A DNA stretch of 64,000 nt from Sinosporangium siamense. Lineage in GTDB: Bacteria > Actinomycetota > Actinomycetes > Streptosporangiales > Streptosporangiaceae. A program made the translations under genes and the position numbers. The notes beneath the pieces were generated by a model. It was not told where the DNA came from. It saw only the letters and a list, made by a program, of their open reading frames with translations, and searched no databases. The stretch covers positions 62,001 to 126,000 of the forward strand of contig NZ_BOOW01000036.1 in the NCBI RefSeq assembly GCF_016863435.1, in the 5' to 3' direction. Shown here piece by piece: positions 51,553 to 59,811 of this stretch (its first letter is position 1; each line of letters begins with the position of its first letter).

Positions 51553-52467
51553 GTGAGACAGGTCGATCAAGAAGAACAAGACCTTGTCCTGGAGGTCCTG
51601 CGCAGAAACGAGACCTCATTGCTGGCCGTTCCCGGAGCTCATTACGCCGACGTCGGCTATGAGTACGTCGACGGGGCTCCGACCGACCGGCTCGCGATCA
51701 GGGTCCACGTCCAGGAGAAAAGGCCGGAAAGTGAACTCGCCGACGAGGAGACCCTGCCTCAGGAAATCGAGGGCTTCCCCGTCGACGTGATCCAGAGCGC
51801 CCCGGAGCTGCAACAGAGTCCACGTGACACCCGCTTCGATCCGCTGATCGGCGGAATCGCCGTCAGGAACCCTCGATTCGGTTTCTTCGGAACACTCGGC
51901 TTGGTCGTTTTCGACGCCGACAACGGCACGAGGCTCGGCTTATCCAATCACCATGTGCTTGTCGCCGAAACAGGCCGGAAAGGTGACGACATCATCCAGC
52001 CCGCCAACGGAGTGGTGGCAGGCGACTTGATCGGCACACTCGACCGCTGGGACGAGACACTGGATTGCGCCGTCTGCATCCTCAACGGCTCGCGGGCCTC
52101 CTCCACAGGGATCTTCGACTACCCGGGCGGAGCGACCGGAATGGCCGCGCCCGTCATCGGAACCCCCGTCACAAAGTCAGGACGCACCACGCAGACGACC
52201 TTCGGCATCATCGACGGCGTGAGCTTCACGGACTTCACCATCGTTCCCGACCCTGCTCGCCCCGCCGTGAACGGTGAAATCAGTTCCGGCGGCGACTCAG
52301 GCTCGATCTGGCTCCGCAGGTCCGACTCGGCCGCCGTCGGACTGCACTTCGCGGGCGAGTCCGACCCCAGGCCTGCGGCGGAACGAGCCTGGGCCAAACA
52401 CATGACAGCCGTCGCCGCATCGCTGCGCATCACGCTCGTATCGACCTCCGGGCCCGTTGAGGATTGA
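51553..52467 (+). CDS. Cytoplasmic trypsin-like serine protease
   Basis: A 304-residue protein from GTG 51553 with GGGGAGG upstream. There is no signal peptide. Residues 1-90 form a non-catalytic domain (VGYEYVDGAPTDRLAIRVHV). Residues 98-300 form a chymotrypsin fold with triad His134 (LSNHHVLV), Asp171 (ETLDCAVCI) and Ser249 (SSGGDSGSIW). Intracellular proteases of this type occur in bacterial signalling and conflict operons as effectors, but here it stands alone and is followed by a strong terminator. Substrate unknown. Confidence 0.78.
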   Translation: MRQVDQEEQDLVLEVLRRNETSLLAVPGAHYADVGYEYVDGAPTDRLAIRVHVQEKRPESELADEETLPQEIEGFPVDVIQSAPELQQSPRDTRFDPLIGGIAVRNPRFGFFGTLGLVVFDADNGTRLGLSNHHVLVAETGRKGDDIIQPANGVVAGDLIGTLDRWDETLDCAVCILNGSRASSTGIFDYPGGATGMAAPVIGTPVTKSGRTTQTTFGIIDGVSFTDFTIVPDPARPAVNGEISSGGDSGSIWLRRSDSAAVGLHFAGESDPRPAAERAWAKHMTAVAASLRITLVSTSGPVED

Positions 52468-52504
52468 CCCGGGGGTCCTTACGTCCTTCACTACAGTCGG
52501 CATT

Positions 52505-52539
52505 CGCCGTCACCGGCCCCGAGATGGCCGGTGACGGCG
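52505..52539. terminator. Bidirectional terminator between convergent genes
   Basis: CGCCGTCACCGGCC (52505-52518) and GGCCGGTGACGGCG (52526-52539) form a perfect 14-bp stem with a 7-nt loop, serving both the protease gene and the convergent gene at 52561. Confidence 0.8.
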
Positions 52540-52560
52540 TCGGGGAATTTCGATGAACCG

Positions 52561-53121
52561 TCAGTCCTCTTCGTGAGGCCACAGACCCTGGACGTAGAGG
52601 CAGATCAGCGCGGCATGGGAGAGGGAAGTGCGAGAGTCCTCGATGTCGCCGTTGGTGGTGTAGTCGAGGAGGACGACGTCGTGCTCGCCGGCGAGGTGGC
52701 GCAGGCGCTCCACGAGATCGCTGGTTTTGTTCTCCAGAACCCAGCGATAGGCGGGAAGGTATATGCGGCGGCGTGCGCTCTGGTAAGCCAGCAGCCGGTC
52801 CCCGTGCAACCCTTCGCGATGGCCACGCACGGGTCCGTGTTTGCGCACGGTGCGTTTGAGCCCGGTCATGCTGGTGACGTGCAGTCTGCCCGGGTCGACA
52901 TCGGCGGTCTCGAAGACTTTGAGCGCCTGCCAGACCCCTTCGACGGATTGGCTCCGCACACGCGGAGTCGAGGGGACGGGGATGCCACCATGAGGGTAGA
53001 ACGGGCTCAGCCTCACCCACGGCGCATCCGCCTTGGAGGTCACATCGATGACGTGAGCGCCCGGAAAGGCTTTGGCGAGCGAGACTGCCGAACGACGGCG
53101 GTTGGCGACCTGAATCGGCAT
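52561..53121 (-). CDS. Conserved protein of unknown function (DUF6939-like)
   Basis: A 186-residue soluble protein. Conserved-looking blocks are AHVIDVTSKADAPWVRLSPF then YPHGGIPVP, VEGVWQALKVFETADVD, GLKRTVRKHGPVRGHREGLH, and VVLLDYTTNGDIEDSRTSLS then HAAL. These match an actinobacterial family I believe is DUF6939. The charged, nearly invariant blocks suggest an enzyme or nucleotide-binding protein, but no mechanism is known to me. It is transcribed towards the protease gene. Confidence 0.65.
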   Translation of the reverse strand: MPIQVANRRRSAVSLAKAFPGAHVIDVTSKADAPWVRLSPFYPHGGIPVPSTPRVRSQSVEGVWQALKVFETADVDPGRLHVTSMTGLKRTVRKHGPVRGHREGLHGDRLLAYQSARRRIYLPAYRWVLENKTSDLVERLRHLAGEHDVVLLDYTTNGDIEDSRTSLSHAALICLYVQGLWPHEED

Positions 53122-53374
53122 GACGACACCCTCACCTTGAGCAGCGGACAGTCGGGCTCAGGCTGTCAGACGAGAGTGACGATTTCGGGGTAAGGAGGTG
53201 GAGGCTCACGGATTCCCCTGGCCGCCATCCGGCGGGAACACCGTTCGAAGAACCTCGTGGTCCGATTGTGGGGCGGCCTGCAGGACGCGGTGGTCGGGTA
53301 CGGCTGGGTGCTGACCACCACCGTGATCGCCGCCGCCGGCCGGACACTCCGCCGGGGGTAGGACCGAAGAGTGA

Positions 53375-53908
53375 TCAGTGCCCGGAGATGTGCCGTCCTG
53401 TGATGGTCTGGGGGTGGATGGTGATGTACAGGTCGCGGTCGCCGCCGGCCCAGGGTTCCACGTCCGAGAGGCGTTCACCCTCGGGAAGGTGGTGGATCGC
53501 ACCCTGAATGAGCACACTCCAGCCTTGTTGGGCTGCCTCGTCGGTATGGTCCACCTGGAAGGCGATCTTGAAGTCGACGCCCTCGACGCCGGTGCGCAGA
53601 TCACGATCCATCGCGCCGCCTCTGCGGGTGCGGAAGACGACGACCCCCTCGTGGATTTTGTAGGTCACGGGCAGAATCACCAGCCCGCCTTGACCGGCGA
53701 ACGCGACCCGGCCGATCCCGCCCGGGGAGATGAGTCGCAGGCAGTCCTCCGGGGACAGCTCCACCGGTTCGGGCAGGGCGTCGGCGGTTGACTGGGTGAG
53801 GAAACGTGTGAGCGCCCCGGTGTTTGAAATGGTCCACCTTCCTTGTCGAACGGGTTCTGGCAGGTAGGTATAGGTCAACTTGGCCTGGAGAGCGGCAAAT
53901 TCCGTCAT
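53375..53908 (-). CDS. Pyridoxamine 5'-phosphate oxidase-like flavoprotein
   Basis: ATG 53908 overlaps the stop of the CBS-BON gene (ATGA), giving 177 residues. The split-barrel pattern is ELSPEDCLRLISPGGIGRVA, LVILPVTYKIHEGVVVFRTR, FKIAFQVDHTDEAAQQGWSV, then LIQGAIHHL. It is of the small PPOX class that binds FMN or F420 and is common in hypoxia and stress regulons. The N-terminal 50 residues are an extra segment. Coupling to a CBS-BON protein supports a stress role. Confidence 0.8.
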   Translation of the reverse strand: MTEFAALQAKLTYTYLPEPVRQGRWTISNTGALTRFLTQSTADALPEPVELSPEDCLRLISPGGIGRVAFAGQGGLVILPVTYKIHEGVVVFRTRRGGAMDRDLRTGVEGVDFKIAFQVDHTDEAAQQGWSVLIQGAIHHLPEGERLSDVEPWAGGDRDLYITIHPQTITGRHISGH

Positions 53909-54609
53909 GTCGTGCGCCCTCCCCACAGCCGGATGTTCTCGGCGAGGTCGTCGACCCGGTAGGTCAGCGTGTCGCGCAGCGCGACGACCCCGTCGACGTT
54001 CTGCGCCTGCCGGACAGCGAAGATCGCTTCACTGCTGGTTTCCGTCTCCCCGGCCAGCGTGACGACCCCGTCCTCCACCGCGACGTCGATCTCCGCCACG
54101 GCGCGGGGCGGCAACTCCCGGATGACGTCGGCCTTGATGGACTCGTCGTCCCGGAGAAAAACCTTGATCAAATCCCGCCGGCTGACAATGCCGATCAGTC
54201 TGCCGTCGGCGTTGATCACCGGCAGCCGCTTCACCCCGTGCTTGTCCATCACCCGGGCCGCAGACACCACAGAGATGTCCTGAGTCGTCACGACCGCCGG
54301 AGTCGTCATCAGATCACCCGCTGTCTCCCCCCGGGACTTCGTGTGGGTGCCGCCCTCATGGTCGACCAGGTGACGAAACCGGGCCCGCAACGCCGGCCGG
54401 TAGTCGTCGCCGTAGTACTGCTGCTTGAACTCCGCCTTCCGCATCAGATCGGCCTCGGAGATCACCCCGACGACCCGGCCTTCGCCGTCCAGCACCGGGA
54501 CGGAGCTGATGCCGTGCTCGATGAGCGTCTCGGCGACATCCTTGAAAAGTGTGCCCCTGCTGACGTGGACGACATCCCGGGTCATGACATGCTCAACCTT
54601 GGTACGCAT
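53905..54609 (-). CDS. CBS-pair and BON domain protein
   Basis: A 234-residue cytoplasmic protein. The CBS motifs are VEHVMTRDVVHVSRGTLFKD to GRVVGVISEADLMRKAEF (residues 5-62) and AGDLMTTPAVVTTQDISVVS to GRLIGIVSRRDLIKVFL (96-152). A BON domain fills 155-225 (IDVAVEDGVVTLAGETETSS). The combination resembles Hrp1-like hypoxic-response proteins and binds adenine nucleotides in related cases. It heads a unit with a PPOX flavoprotein and adjoins a broken Acg-type nitroreductase. Confidence 0.88.
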   Translation of the reverse strand: MRTKVEHVMTRDVVHVSRGTLFKDVAETLIEHGISSVPVLDGEGRVVGVISEADLMRKAEFKQQYYGDDYRPALRARFRHLVDHEGGTHTKSRGETAGDLMTTPAVVTTQDISVVSAARVMDKHGVKRLPVINADGRLIGIVSRRDLIKVFLRDDESIKADVIRELPPRAVAEIDVAVEDGVVTLAGETETSSEAIFAVRQAQNVDGVVALRDTLTYRVDDLAENIRLWGGRTT

Positions 54610-54679
54610 GAACGAGTTCTCCTAAAGGCCGGTCGGCGAGGGCTCTGGCCGCCCACGGCGGCAGAGGGGAGCAAACAGG

Positions 54680-55002
54680 TCAGACCTGGAGGGTCTCGCT
54701 CAAGGTCCGACGCGGAGCCCGAGGTACGGCAGTGCCGTACCCAAGCCTCATGATCATCTGAGAGACACAAGAGGCCGTTTCTGCGCCGGCCGTACGGCAA
54801 GCCGGAGATTGAACAGCGCGGCACCGCAACTTACGTGAAGAGAACGGCCACGCGGGTCGGCGACCCGCAACCACCGATCCCAGTCCGCCGGCAGCTCGAC
54901 GAACTCCCTGCGCCCCACCGTGAAACGCCACGGCTGCGTGTTGTCGACCGACGGCGCCTGTCCCGCGGTGAGCACGACTCGGCGGGCAAACGATGTGACC
55001 AC
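54680..55002 (-). pseudogene. Acg-type nitroreductase with a large internal deletion
   Basis: A normal start survives (GTG 55002 with AGGAGG upstream), and the N-terminus reads like Acg/Rv2032-family nitroreductases: VLTAGQAPSVDNTQPWRFTV, DPRGRSLHVSCGAALFNLRL. Homology stops near 54800. From about 54760, in another frame, the typical C-terminus appears (SQMIMRLGYGTAVPRAPRRT to the stop at 54680). About 200 middle residues are therefore missing and the ends are out of frame. The palindromic GCCGTACGGC sits at the junction (54790-54799). Confidence 0.6.
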
Positions 55003-55050
55003 GGCGCACCTCCTACCTCTGAGCTTCGCCCACGCCACTCCAGCGGGGCA

Positions 55051-55085
55051 GTGCCGTACGGCACCGCCCGCGGGGACCAAGGTCC
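55051..55085. promoter_or_regulatory. Palindromes upstream of the nitroreductase remnant
   Basis: GTGCCGTACGGCAC (about 55051-55064) is a perfect 14-bp palindrome related to the dispersed element. GGACC-AA-GGTCC (55074-55085) resembles the GGGAC/GTCCC dyads bound by DosR/DevR-type regulators, fitting the dormancy-like genes here. Regulator identity is inference. Confidence 0.4.
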
Positions 55086-55120
55086 TTGCCCGTGGTGGCC
55101 GGTCGTGGAATGAGGCGCCT

Positions 55121-55864
55121 TTACTCCCGGGAACCGCCGGCAAGAGTGAGGTGCAGCATCGTCGCGCCGACGGATGCGCGGCCAAGACCGCTTAGTGCGG
55201 CCAACCGGCCCGTGCGTGCGGGAAGCAGGTGGATATCGCCGCGGGCCACATATCCGCAGACGGCCACCGCCGCGCCCGGATGGTTGTCCAGGATGCTGTG
55301 CGCCAGCCCGTCGAAAGGCACAAGAACTCCTTGAGGGGCCAGGTCGCGAATACGCTCCGGCAACGGCCGCACGGAACGCAGATCCCTGGCCCCCGACACC
55401 ACGGCCACCGGCCAGGTGAAATCCCGCAGGGCGGCGGACGCGTCAATGGGTTCGCCGGCGAAGGAAGGGAACCTGCCGGCGATCGTGGAATAGCCGAGCG
55501 CGGGATCCAGCGGACGCCCGTCGGGCCTCTGCGCATATGCCTCACATGCGTCGGGCACGGCCACGAGGTCCTGGGGGGCCTCCAAGACGGTGAGATCCTC
55601 CCAGGTCAGGTCATTGCCCGCCCGATCGCGGCGGGAGAATCCGACACCGCGATGCTCAACCATGACCACATCGAACCCGCGCTTGGCGGCCATCCGCCGC
55701 AGCCACCGATACGGCAACACCGAGCCAAGCCCCGGCCCGCCGGGGATCACCAGGAGCGGCACACCCCCGCGGCTGTCCGTCCTGACATAGGCCACATCCA
55801 CCTCGCCACGCGAAACACGCCGCACCCCGAAACGCCGGTCATCATGCGTCACCATGCGGCTCAT
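55121..55864 (-). pseudogene. Alpha/beta-hydrolase lacking the nucleophile segment
   Basis: The frame is open for 247 residues from ATG 55864. The N-terminus matches proline-iminopeptidase-like hydrolases (VPLLVIPGGPGLGSVLPYRW; VVMVEHRGVGFSRRDRAGND; LTVLEAPQDLVAVPDACEAY). In relatives 'DL.AVLDACG' is followed by the GxSxG nucleophile elbow, but here the sequence jumps directly to lid-like residues (RPLDPALGYSTIAGRFPSFA). The acid (SGARDLRSV) and base (LAHSILDNHPGAA) regions remain. The in-frame internal deletion removes the catalytic Ser, so the product should be inactive as a hydrolase. Confidence 0.6.
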
Positions 55865-56015
55865 TCAACGGCGTGACGCGACGTCAAGGTCAACAGCTCG
55901 TACGGCACCGCTGGCGTGTTCGGGCGTGGCGATAGGCGTAGTGTGCGGGATTAGCCTGACATGATGAGATTCCCCGTTGAATCGATGATGTCCACATCGC
56001 GGAGGTTGGGGGCAG

Positions 56016-56810
56016 ATGGCAAGGCTTCGGCGGGAGCCATATGAGAAAGAGTTGCTTCACCTGCAGACCGAGTTGGTGAAGCTGCAGGAATGGGTGAAGG
56101 CTGAAGGGGCGCGGCTCGTCATCGTCTTCGAGGGGCGGGACGCCGCCGGCAAAGGCGGCACGATCAAGAGGGTCACCGAATATCTCAACCCGCGCGTGGC
56201 CCGCATTGCCGCCCTGCCCGCACCAACCGAGCGAGAACGCACGCAATGGTATTTCCAGCGATACATCAAGCATCTTCCGGCGGCTGGAGAGATCGTGCTG
56301 TTCGACCGGAGTTGGTATAACCGGGCGGGAGTGGAGAAGGTGATGGGCTTCTGCACTCAGGAGGAGTACACCAGATTCCTACATCAATGCCCAATTTTTG
56401 AGCGGTTGCTGATTGAAGACGGGATCTTGTTGCGGAAGTACTGGTTCTCGGTCAGCGACGAGGAGCAGGAACGGCGCTTCCATGCCCGACTGCAAGATCC
56501 CACGCGACGGTGGAAGCTCTCACCGATGGACCTTGAGTCCATCACCCGCTGGGAGGACTACTCACGGGCCAAGGACCAGATGCTCGTGCACACCGACATC
56601 CCCGAAGCACCCTGGTATGACGTGCCAAGTGACGACAAACGAAGCGCCCGGATCAACATGATCACGCATCTGCTGTCCACTATCCCCTACCAGTCGGTGC
56701 GCCCGGCCAAGCTGAAGATCCCCAAGCGCCCTGCCGCCCAAGGCTATGAGCGCCCTCCCCGTGAAGCCGAAACCATCGTTCCGGACGTGGCAGCACGCCT
56801 CAAGCCATAA
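56016..56810 (+). CDS. ppk2: Polyphosphate kinase 2
   Basis: A 264-residue PPK2 (class I) enzyme that transfers phosphate between polyphosphate and nucleoside diphosphates. Walker A is GRDAAGKGGT (40-49), Walker B with lid base is FDRSWYNRAG (96-105), and the lid follows with DEEQERRFHARLQDPTRRWK. The W-x-x-Y run (ITRWEDYSRAKDQMLVHTDI) is also typical. ATG 56016 is preceded by GGGGGCAG. Polyphosphate metabolism fits the neighbouring stress and dormancy-type genes. Confidence 0.92.
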   Translation: MARLRREPYEKELLHLQTELVKLQEWVKAEGARLVIVFEGRDAAGKGGTIKRVTEYLNPRVARIAALPAPTERERTQWYFQRYIKHLPAAGEIVLFDRSWYNRAGVEKVMGFCTQEEYTRFLHQCPIFERLLIEDGILLRKYWFSVSDEEQERRFHARLQDPTRRWKLSPMDLESITRWEDYSRAKDQMLVHTDIPEAPWYDVPSDDKRSARINMITHLLSTIPYQSVRPAKLKIPKRPAAQGYERPPREAETIVPDVAARLKP

Positions 56811-56830
56811 AACCGGCCAAGATGACGCCG

Positions 56831-57187
56831 TCAGGAGTCCCCGGGCAGCGTGATCGCGTAGGCCTTGCGGAGGGTCTCATGCACGGTCCACGTCGTGCGG
56901 TCGCCGCGGCGCAGCACACCGAGATCTCCGGGCCCGATGTGGAGCGTCGGGCCGTCCTCCACCTCAACTGTGGCGCGCCCGCTGACGACCACGAAAAGCT
57001 CATCCTCCTCGACGTCCGTCACCACCCCCGGCGTGATCTGCCAGATCCCACGCGACTGCCGCCCGTCCGCCGACTCCCACAGCACTTTCCCGCTGACCTC
57101 GGGGAAACCGGAGACGATCTGCCCAGGATCGAGCGGGTCGGGCGCGAGTTCGGCGTCGGGAATGTGCACGACAAAGCTCTGGTCCAT
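56831..57187 (-). CDS. Cupin-domain protein
   Basis: A 118-residue single-domain cupin (GIWQITPGVVTDVEEDELFV then VVSGRATVEVEDG; LHIGPGDLGVLRRGDRTTWT). Metal-binding His residues of the first motif are replaced (DVEEDE), while one Glu is kept; this is typical of the DUF861/EutQ-like subgroup. No signal peptide. It converges on the PPK2 gene. Function is not predictable beyond a small beta-barrel binding fold. Confidence 0.8.
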   Translation of the reverse strand: MDQSFVVHIPDAELAPDPLDPGQIVSGFPEVSGKVLWESADGRQSRGIWQITPGVVTDVEEDELFVVVSGRATVEVEDGPTLHIGPGDLGVLRRGDRTTWTVHETLRKAYAITLPGDS

Positions 57188-57425
57188 GGCGCGGGTGGTT
57201 CCTCTCCTTACGACGCGGCGCCACCGACCATCTCACAGGATCGGGGCCGACGACCTCGCCTGCCCACATGAGGTACGGCAGAGCCTGCCGATGGCCGGCT
57301 GTGCCGTACCGATAATGAAGTCGCGGACTGGAAGCACCGGGCGCGATGCTGGATCCGTGAATCCAGTGCGGGAGACCACGCCTTCCCGGTGATCACATCA
57401 GCCTCGCGGAGATATGGGGGTACAA

Positions 57426-58253
57426 GTGGCGGAGATCATTACACGGAGCGCGGCGGAGGAGGACATGCCCGCCGTGCGAGCGATCGCGGAAAAGTTCGGG
57501 CTTCTGCACGGCTGGCCTCCGGGCCGCGACTTCCTCGACGCCGAACGTGCCTTCGGCACGCTCCTCCTCGCCCCCACGGCGGACGGGCAGGCCCGCGGCT
57601 TCGGCGGCACGTTACGGCGCGGGCCCGTCACCCACCTGGGTGACCTGTTTGTCGCGGCCGAACACCAGTCTTCCGGGGTGGGCCGCGCCCTCCTGGCGGA
57701 ACTCCTGAAGGGGGACGAACCCAAGGTCACCTTCGCCTCCTCCGATCCCCGGGCGATGAGCCTCTACATCCGGTACGGCTTGCGCCCCTGGTGCCCGCTG
57801 CTCTACCTGACCGGGCCCGCCGCGGGGGTGGCCGGTCCGGCGGTCCGGGAGGCGCGTCTCGACGACGTCGCCGACCTCGACGCGCTCGCCGGGGGCGGAG
57901 CACGGCCGGAGACACTCGCCTGGTTCGCCGCGACACCGGGAGTCACGTGGCATACGACCGGTTCGGGATATGCCTTCGCCCGGGTGAGCGGCGACGTGGT
58001 TGTGATCGGCCCGGCCGGCGGTGCGACGCCACGGGACTGTGCGGAGGCGGTGCTCGGCGCGATCTCCCGGGTGTCCGGTGCCGCCACTGCGCCCCTGAGC
58101 GCCCGGATCGCTGTTCCCGGCGTGCACCCGCTCGTCTCCTCCTTGATCGAGGCGGGGTGGAGGATCGGCGACCTGGACACATTCATGGCCGACGACGATG
58201 CTCTGTCCCTGGTGCGCCCCGACCGTTATGTTCCCCATCCCGACCTCGGCTGA
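57426..58253 (+). CDS. GNAT-family N-acetyltransferase
   Basis: GTG 57426 with GGGGG five bases upstream is preferred; ATG 57414 is a possible alternative. The 275-residue protein has an N-terminal GNAT domain ([20 protein letters not shown] is motif A, the acetyl-CoA loop, about residues 73-92; [16 protein letters not shown] is motif B) and a degenerate second GNAT-like half to 275. The last 70 bp of the gene are partly duplicated at 59742, beyond a block of decayed genes. Confidence 0.8.
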   Translation: MAEIITRSAAEEDMPAVRAIAEKFGLLHGWPPGRDFLDAERAFGTLLLAPTADGQARGFGGTLRRGPVTHLGDLFVAAEHQSSGVGRALLAELLKGDEPKVTFASSDPRAMSLYIRYGLRPWCPLLYLTGPAAGVAGPAVREARLDDVADLDALAGGGARPETLAWFAATPGVTWHTTGSGYAFARVSGDVVVIGPAGGATPRDCAEAVLGAISRVSGAATAPLSARIAVPGVHPLVSSLIEAGWRIGDLDTFMADDDALSLVRPDRYVPHPDLG

Positions 58254-58260
58254 AGGCCGG

Positions 58261-58419
58261 CTATTCGACAAGCCCTTCCGGTCCGGCCGCCGGGTCCGCG
58301 CCCGCCGCGAACGCGGTCTCGAAGGCGGCCTCGCCCACGGCCTTGCTCAGCGAAGCCGTGATCCGGTCCACGTCGCCGCGCTCGGCCTCCACCAGCGGTG
58401 CGCCGACCGAGATGCTGCC
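58261..58419 (-). pseudogene. C-terminal scrap of a large regulator (minus strand)
   Basis: The minus frame ends at TAG 58261 and reads [20 protein letters not shown] then [13 protein letters not shown]. This resembles the last helices of LuxR/AfsR-type ATPase regulators, where 'LG..AF..A...G' closes the TPR region. It meets the plus-strand SDR fragment at about 58420. Identification is tentative. Confidence 0.35.
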
Positions 58420-58594
58420 CCGCAAGATCCGGGTCAACTCCGTGGCCCCCGGCTACATCAAGACCCCGACGATGGGCGTGGCCGGCATGACCGAGGAGGA
58501 GCGCCGCGAGTTCGAGAAGCAGGGGAGCGAGACGACCCCGCTGAAGCGCAACGGCACCGTCGATGAGGTCGCGGCGGCGGCGCTGTTCCTGGCC
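58420..58594 (+). pseudogene. C-terminal scrap of a short-chain dehydrogenase
   Basis: [20 protein letters not shown], then [20 protein letters not shown], is the canonical SDR segment following the catalytic Tyr-x-x-x-Lys, which itself is absent. The frame continues without a stop into MFS transporter sequence at about 58595, so the two are fused remnants. Confidence 0.6.
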
Positions 58595-59551
58595 GCCGAC
58601 GCGGCCGCCATCCTGCCCGTCGTCTACGGCGTCAAGGAGATCGCCAAGCACGGTGTGGAGCCCGTCTCGCTGATCGCGCTGGTGGTCGGCATCGCTCTCG
58701 GCATCGTCTTCGCCCGGCGCCAGTTGCGCCTCGCCGACCCGATGCTGGACCTGAGTCTCTTCCGCAGCCGCGCCTTCAGCATGGCCCTCGGCGTGATGCT
58801 CTTCGCTGCCGTCGCGATTGGCGGAATCTACATTCTTGTCACGCAATATCTGCAGATGGTGGCGGGGCTCTCCCCGCTGCGGGCCGGCCTGTGGCTGCTG
58901 CCCGCCGCCGCACTGCTCATCACCTCGTCGATGCTGGCCCCCATCGCCGCCCGCCGTATCCGGCCCGGCAACGTCACCGCCATCGGTCTGATCCTGTCCG
59001 CCATCGGCTACTTCATCCTCACCCAGGCACACGTCGGCGCCGGCGGGCTCGCCACAGTGATGATCGGGTTCAGCTTCGTCTACACCGGCATCGGCCCGGT
59101 GATGGGCCTCAGCGTGTCCCTCATCGTCGGCTCGGCGCCCCCGGAGAAAGCCGGCGCCGCCTCCGCACTCCAGCAGACCAGCAGCGACTTCGGCCTGGCC
59201 GTCGGCATTGCCGCCCTCGGCAGCCTGGGCACCGCGATCTACCGCGACGGCATCGCGGACGACGTCCCGTCCGGCATCCTGGCCTGGGTCGCAGAGGCGA
59301 GCCGCGACACCCTCGCCCGAGCCCTCGACGCCGTCCAAGGCCTGCCGGGAGCCACGGCGGCCCAGATCGTCACCCCCGCTCGCGAGGCCTTCAGCTCCGG
59401 CTTCAGCACCGTCGCCCTCATCGCCGGAATCCTGCTCAGCGCCCTCACCGTCCTCGCCCTCACCATGCTCCGCCACGTGGCCCCCACCAATGCGGCAGAG
59501 GAGGCGGTTCCCGAGCCCGCCGCCCTCACCAAGGAGAAGCGGCCTGTCTGA
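58595..59551 (+). pseudogene. C-terminal half of an MFS (EmrB/QacA-type) drug transporter
   Basis: From [20 protein letters not shown] onward the sequence follows DHA2-family exporters from about the seventh membrane segment: [20 protein letters not shown], several hydrophobic segments, [20 protein letters not shown] and a last helix ending near [11 protein letters not shown]. The first half, including motif A, is absent and replaced by SDR sequence. About 318 residues remain. The reading frame is intact, but a half transporter is unlikely to work. Confidence 0.65.
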
Positions 59552-59566
59552 GAGCACACGTATCCG

Positions 59567-59610
59567 CGGCCCCGGGCCGGTGTCCTGGGCGGGGCACCGG
59601 CCCGGGGCCG
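59567..59610 (+). terminator. Strong terminator after the MFS remnant
   Basis: CGGCCCCGGGCCGGTG (59567-59582) and CACCGGCCCGGGGCCG (59595-59610) form a perfect 16-bp stem, so the original transporter terminator survives. Confidence 0.8.
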
Positions 59611-59741
59611 TCGTGCCGCTTGCGATGAAGTTGTGCGGGATGGTGTGGTCAACAGCTGCGGGGCACTGACCGGCCCGCCGGTTTTCCATCTCCTGGCCCG
59701 CCGGTCTTCCGGTCTCCGGTCTTCCGGTCTTCCGGTCTGGA

Positions 59742-59811
59742 GGAGGATCGGCGGCCTGGACACGTTCAAGGCCGACGACGATGCCCTTTCCCTGGTGCAT
59801 CCGGACCGCTG
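59742..59811 (+). repeat. Partial duplicate of the GNAT gene tail
   Basis: This block repeats 58159-58228 of the GNAT gene with scattered substitutions: the encoded [16 protein letters not shown] becomes [20 protein letters not shown] and then ends. It lies on the far side of the decayed SDR/MFS block. A short TCTTCCGG-type tandem repeat precedes it at about 59700-59738. Confidence 0.75.

Noticed and set aside
58226-59800. A 524-codon minus-strand frame across the MFS remnant
   Set aside because: Composition is Gly/Asp/Ala/Gln-rich without domains; only its last 50 codons show regulator-like sequence and are annotated separately as a scrap.
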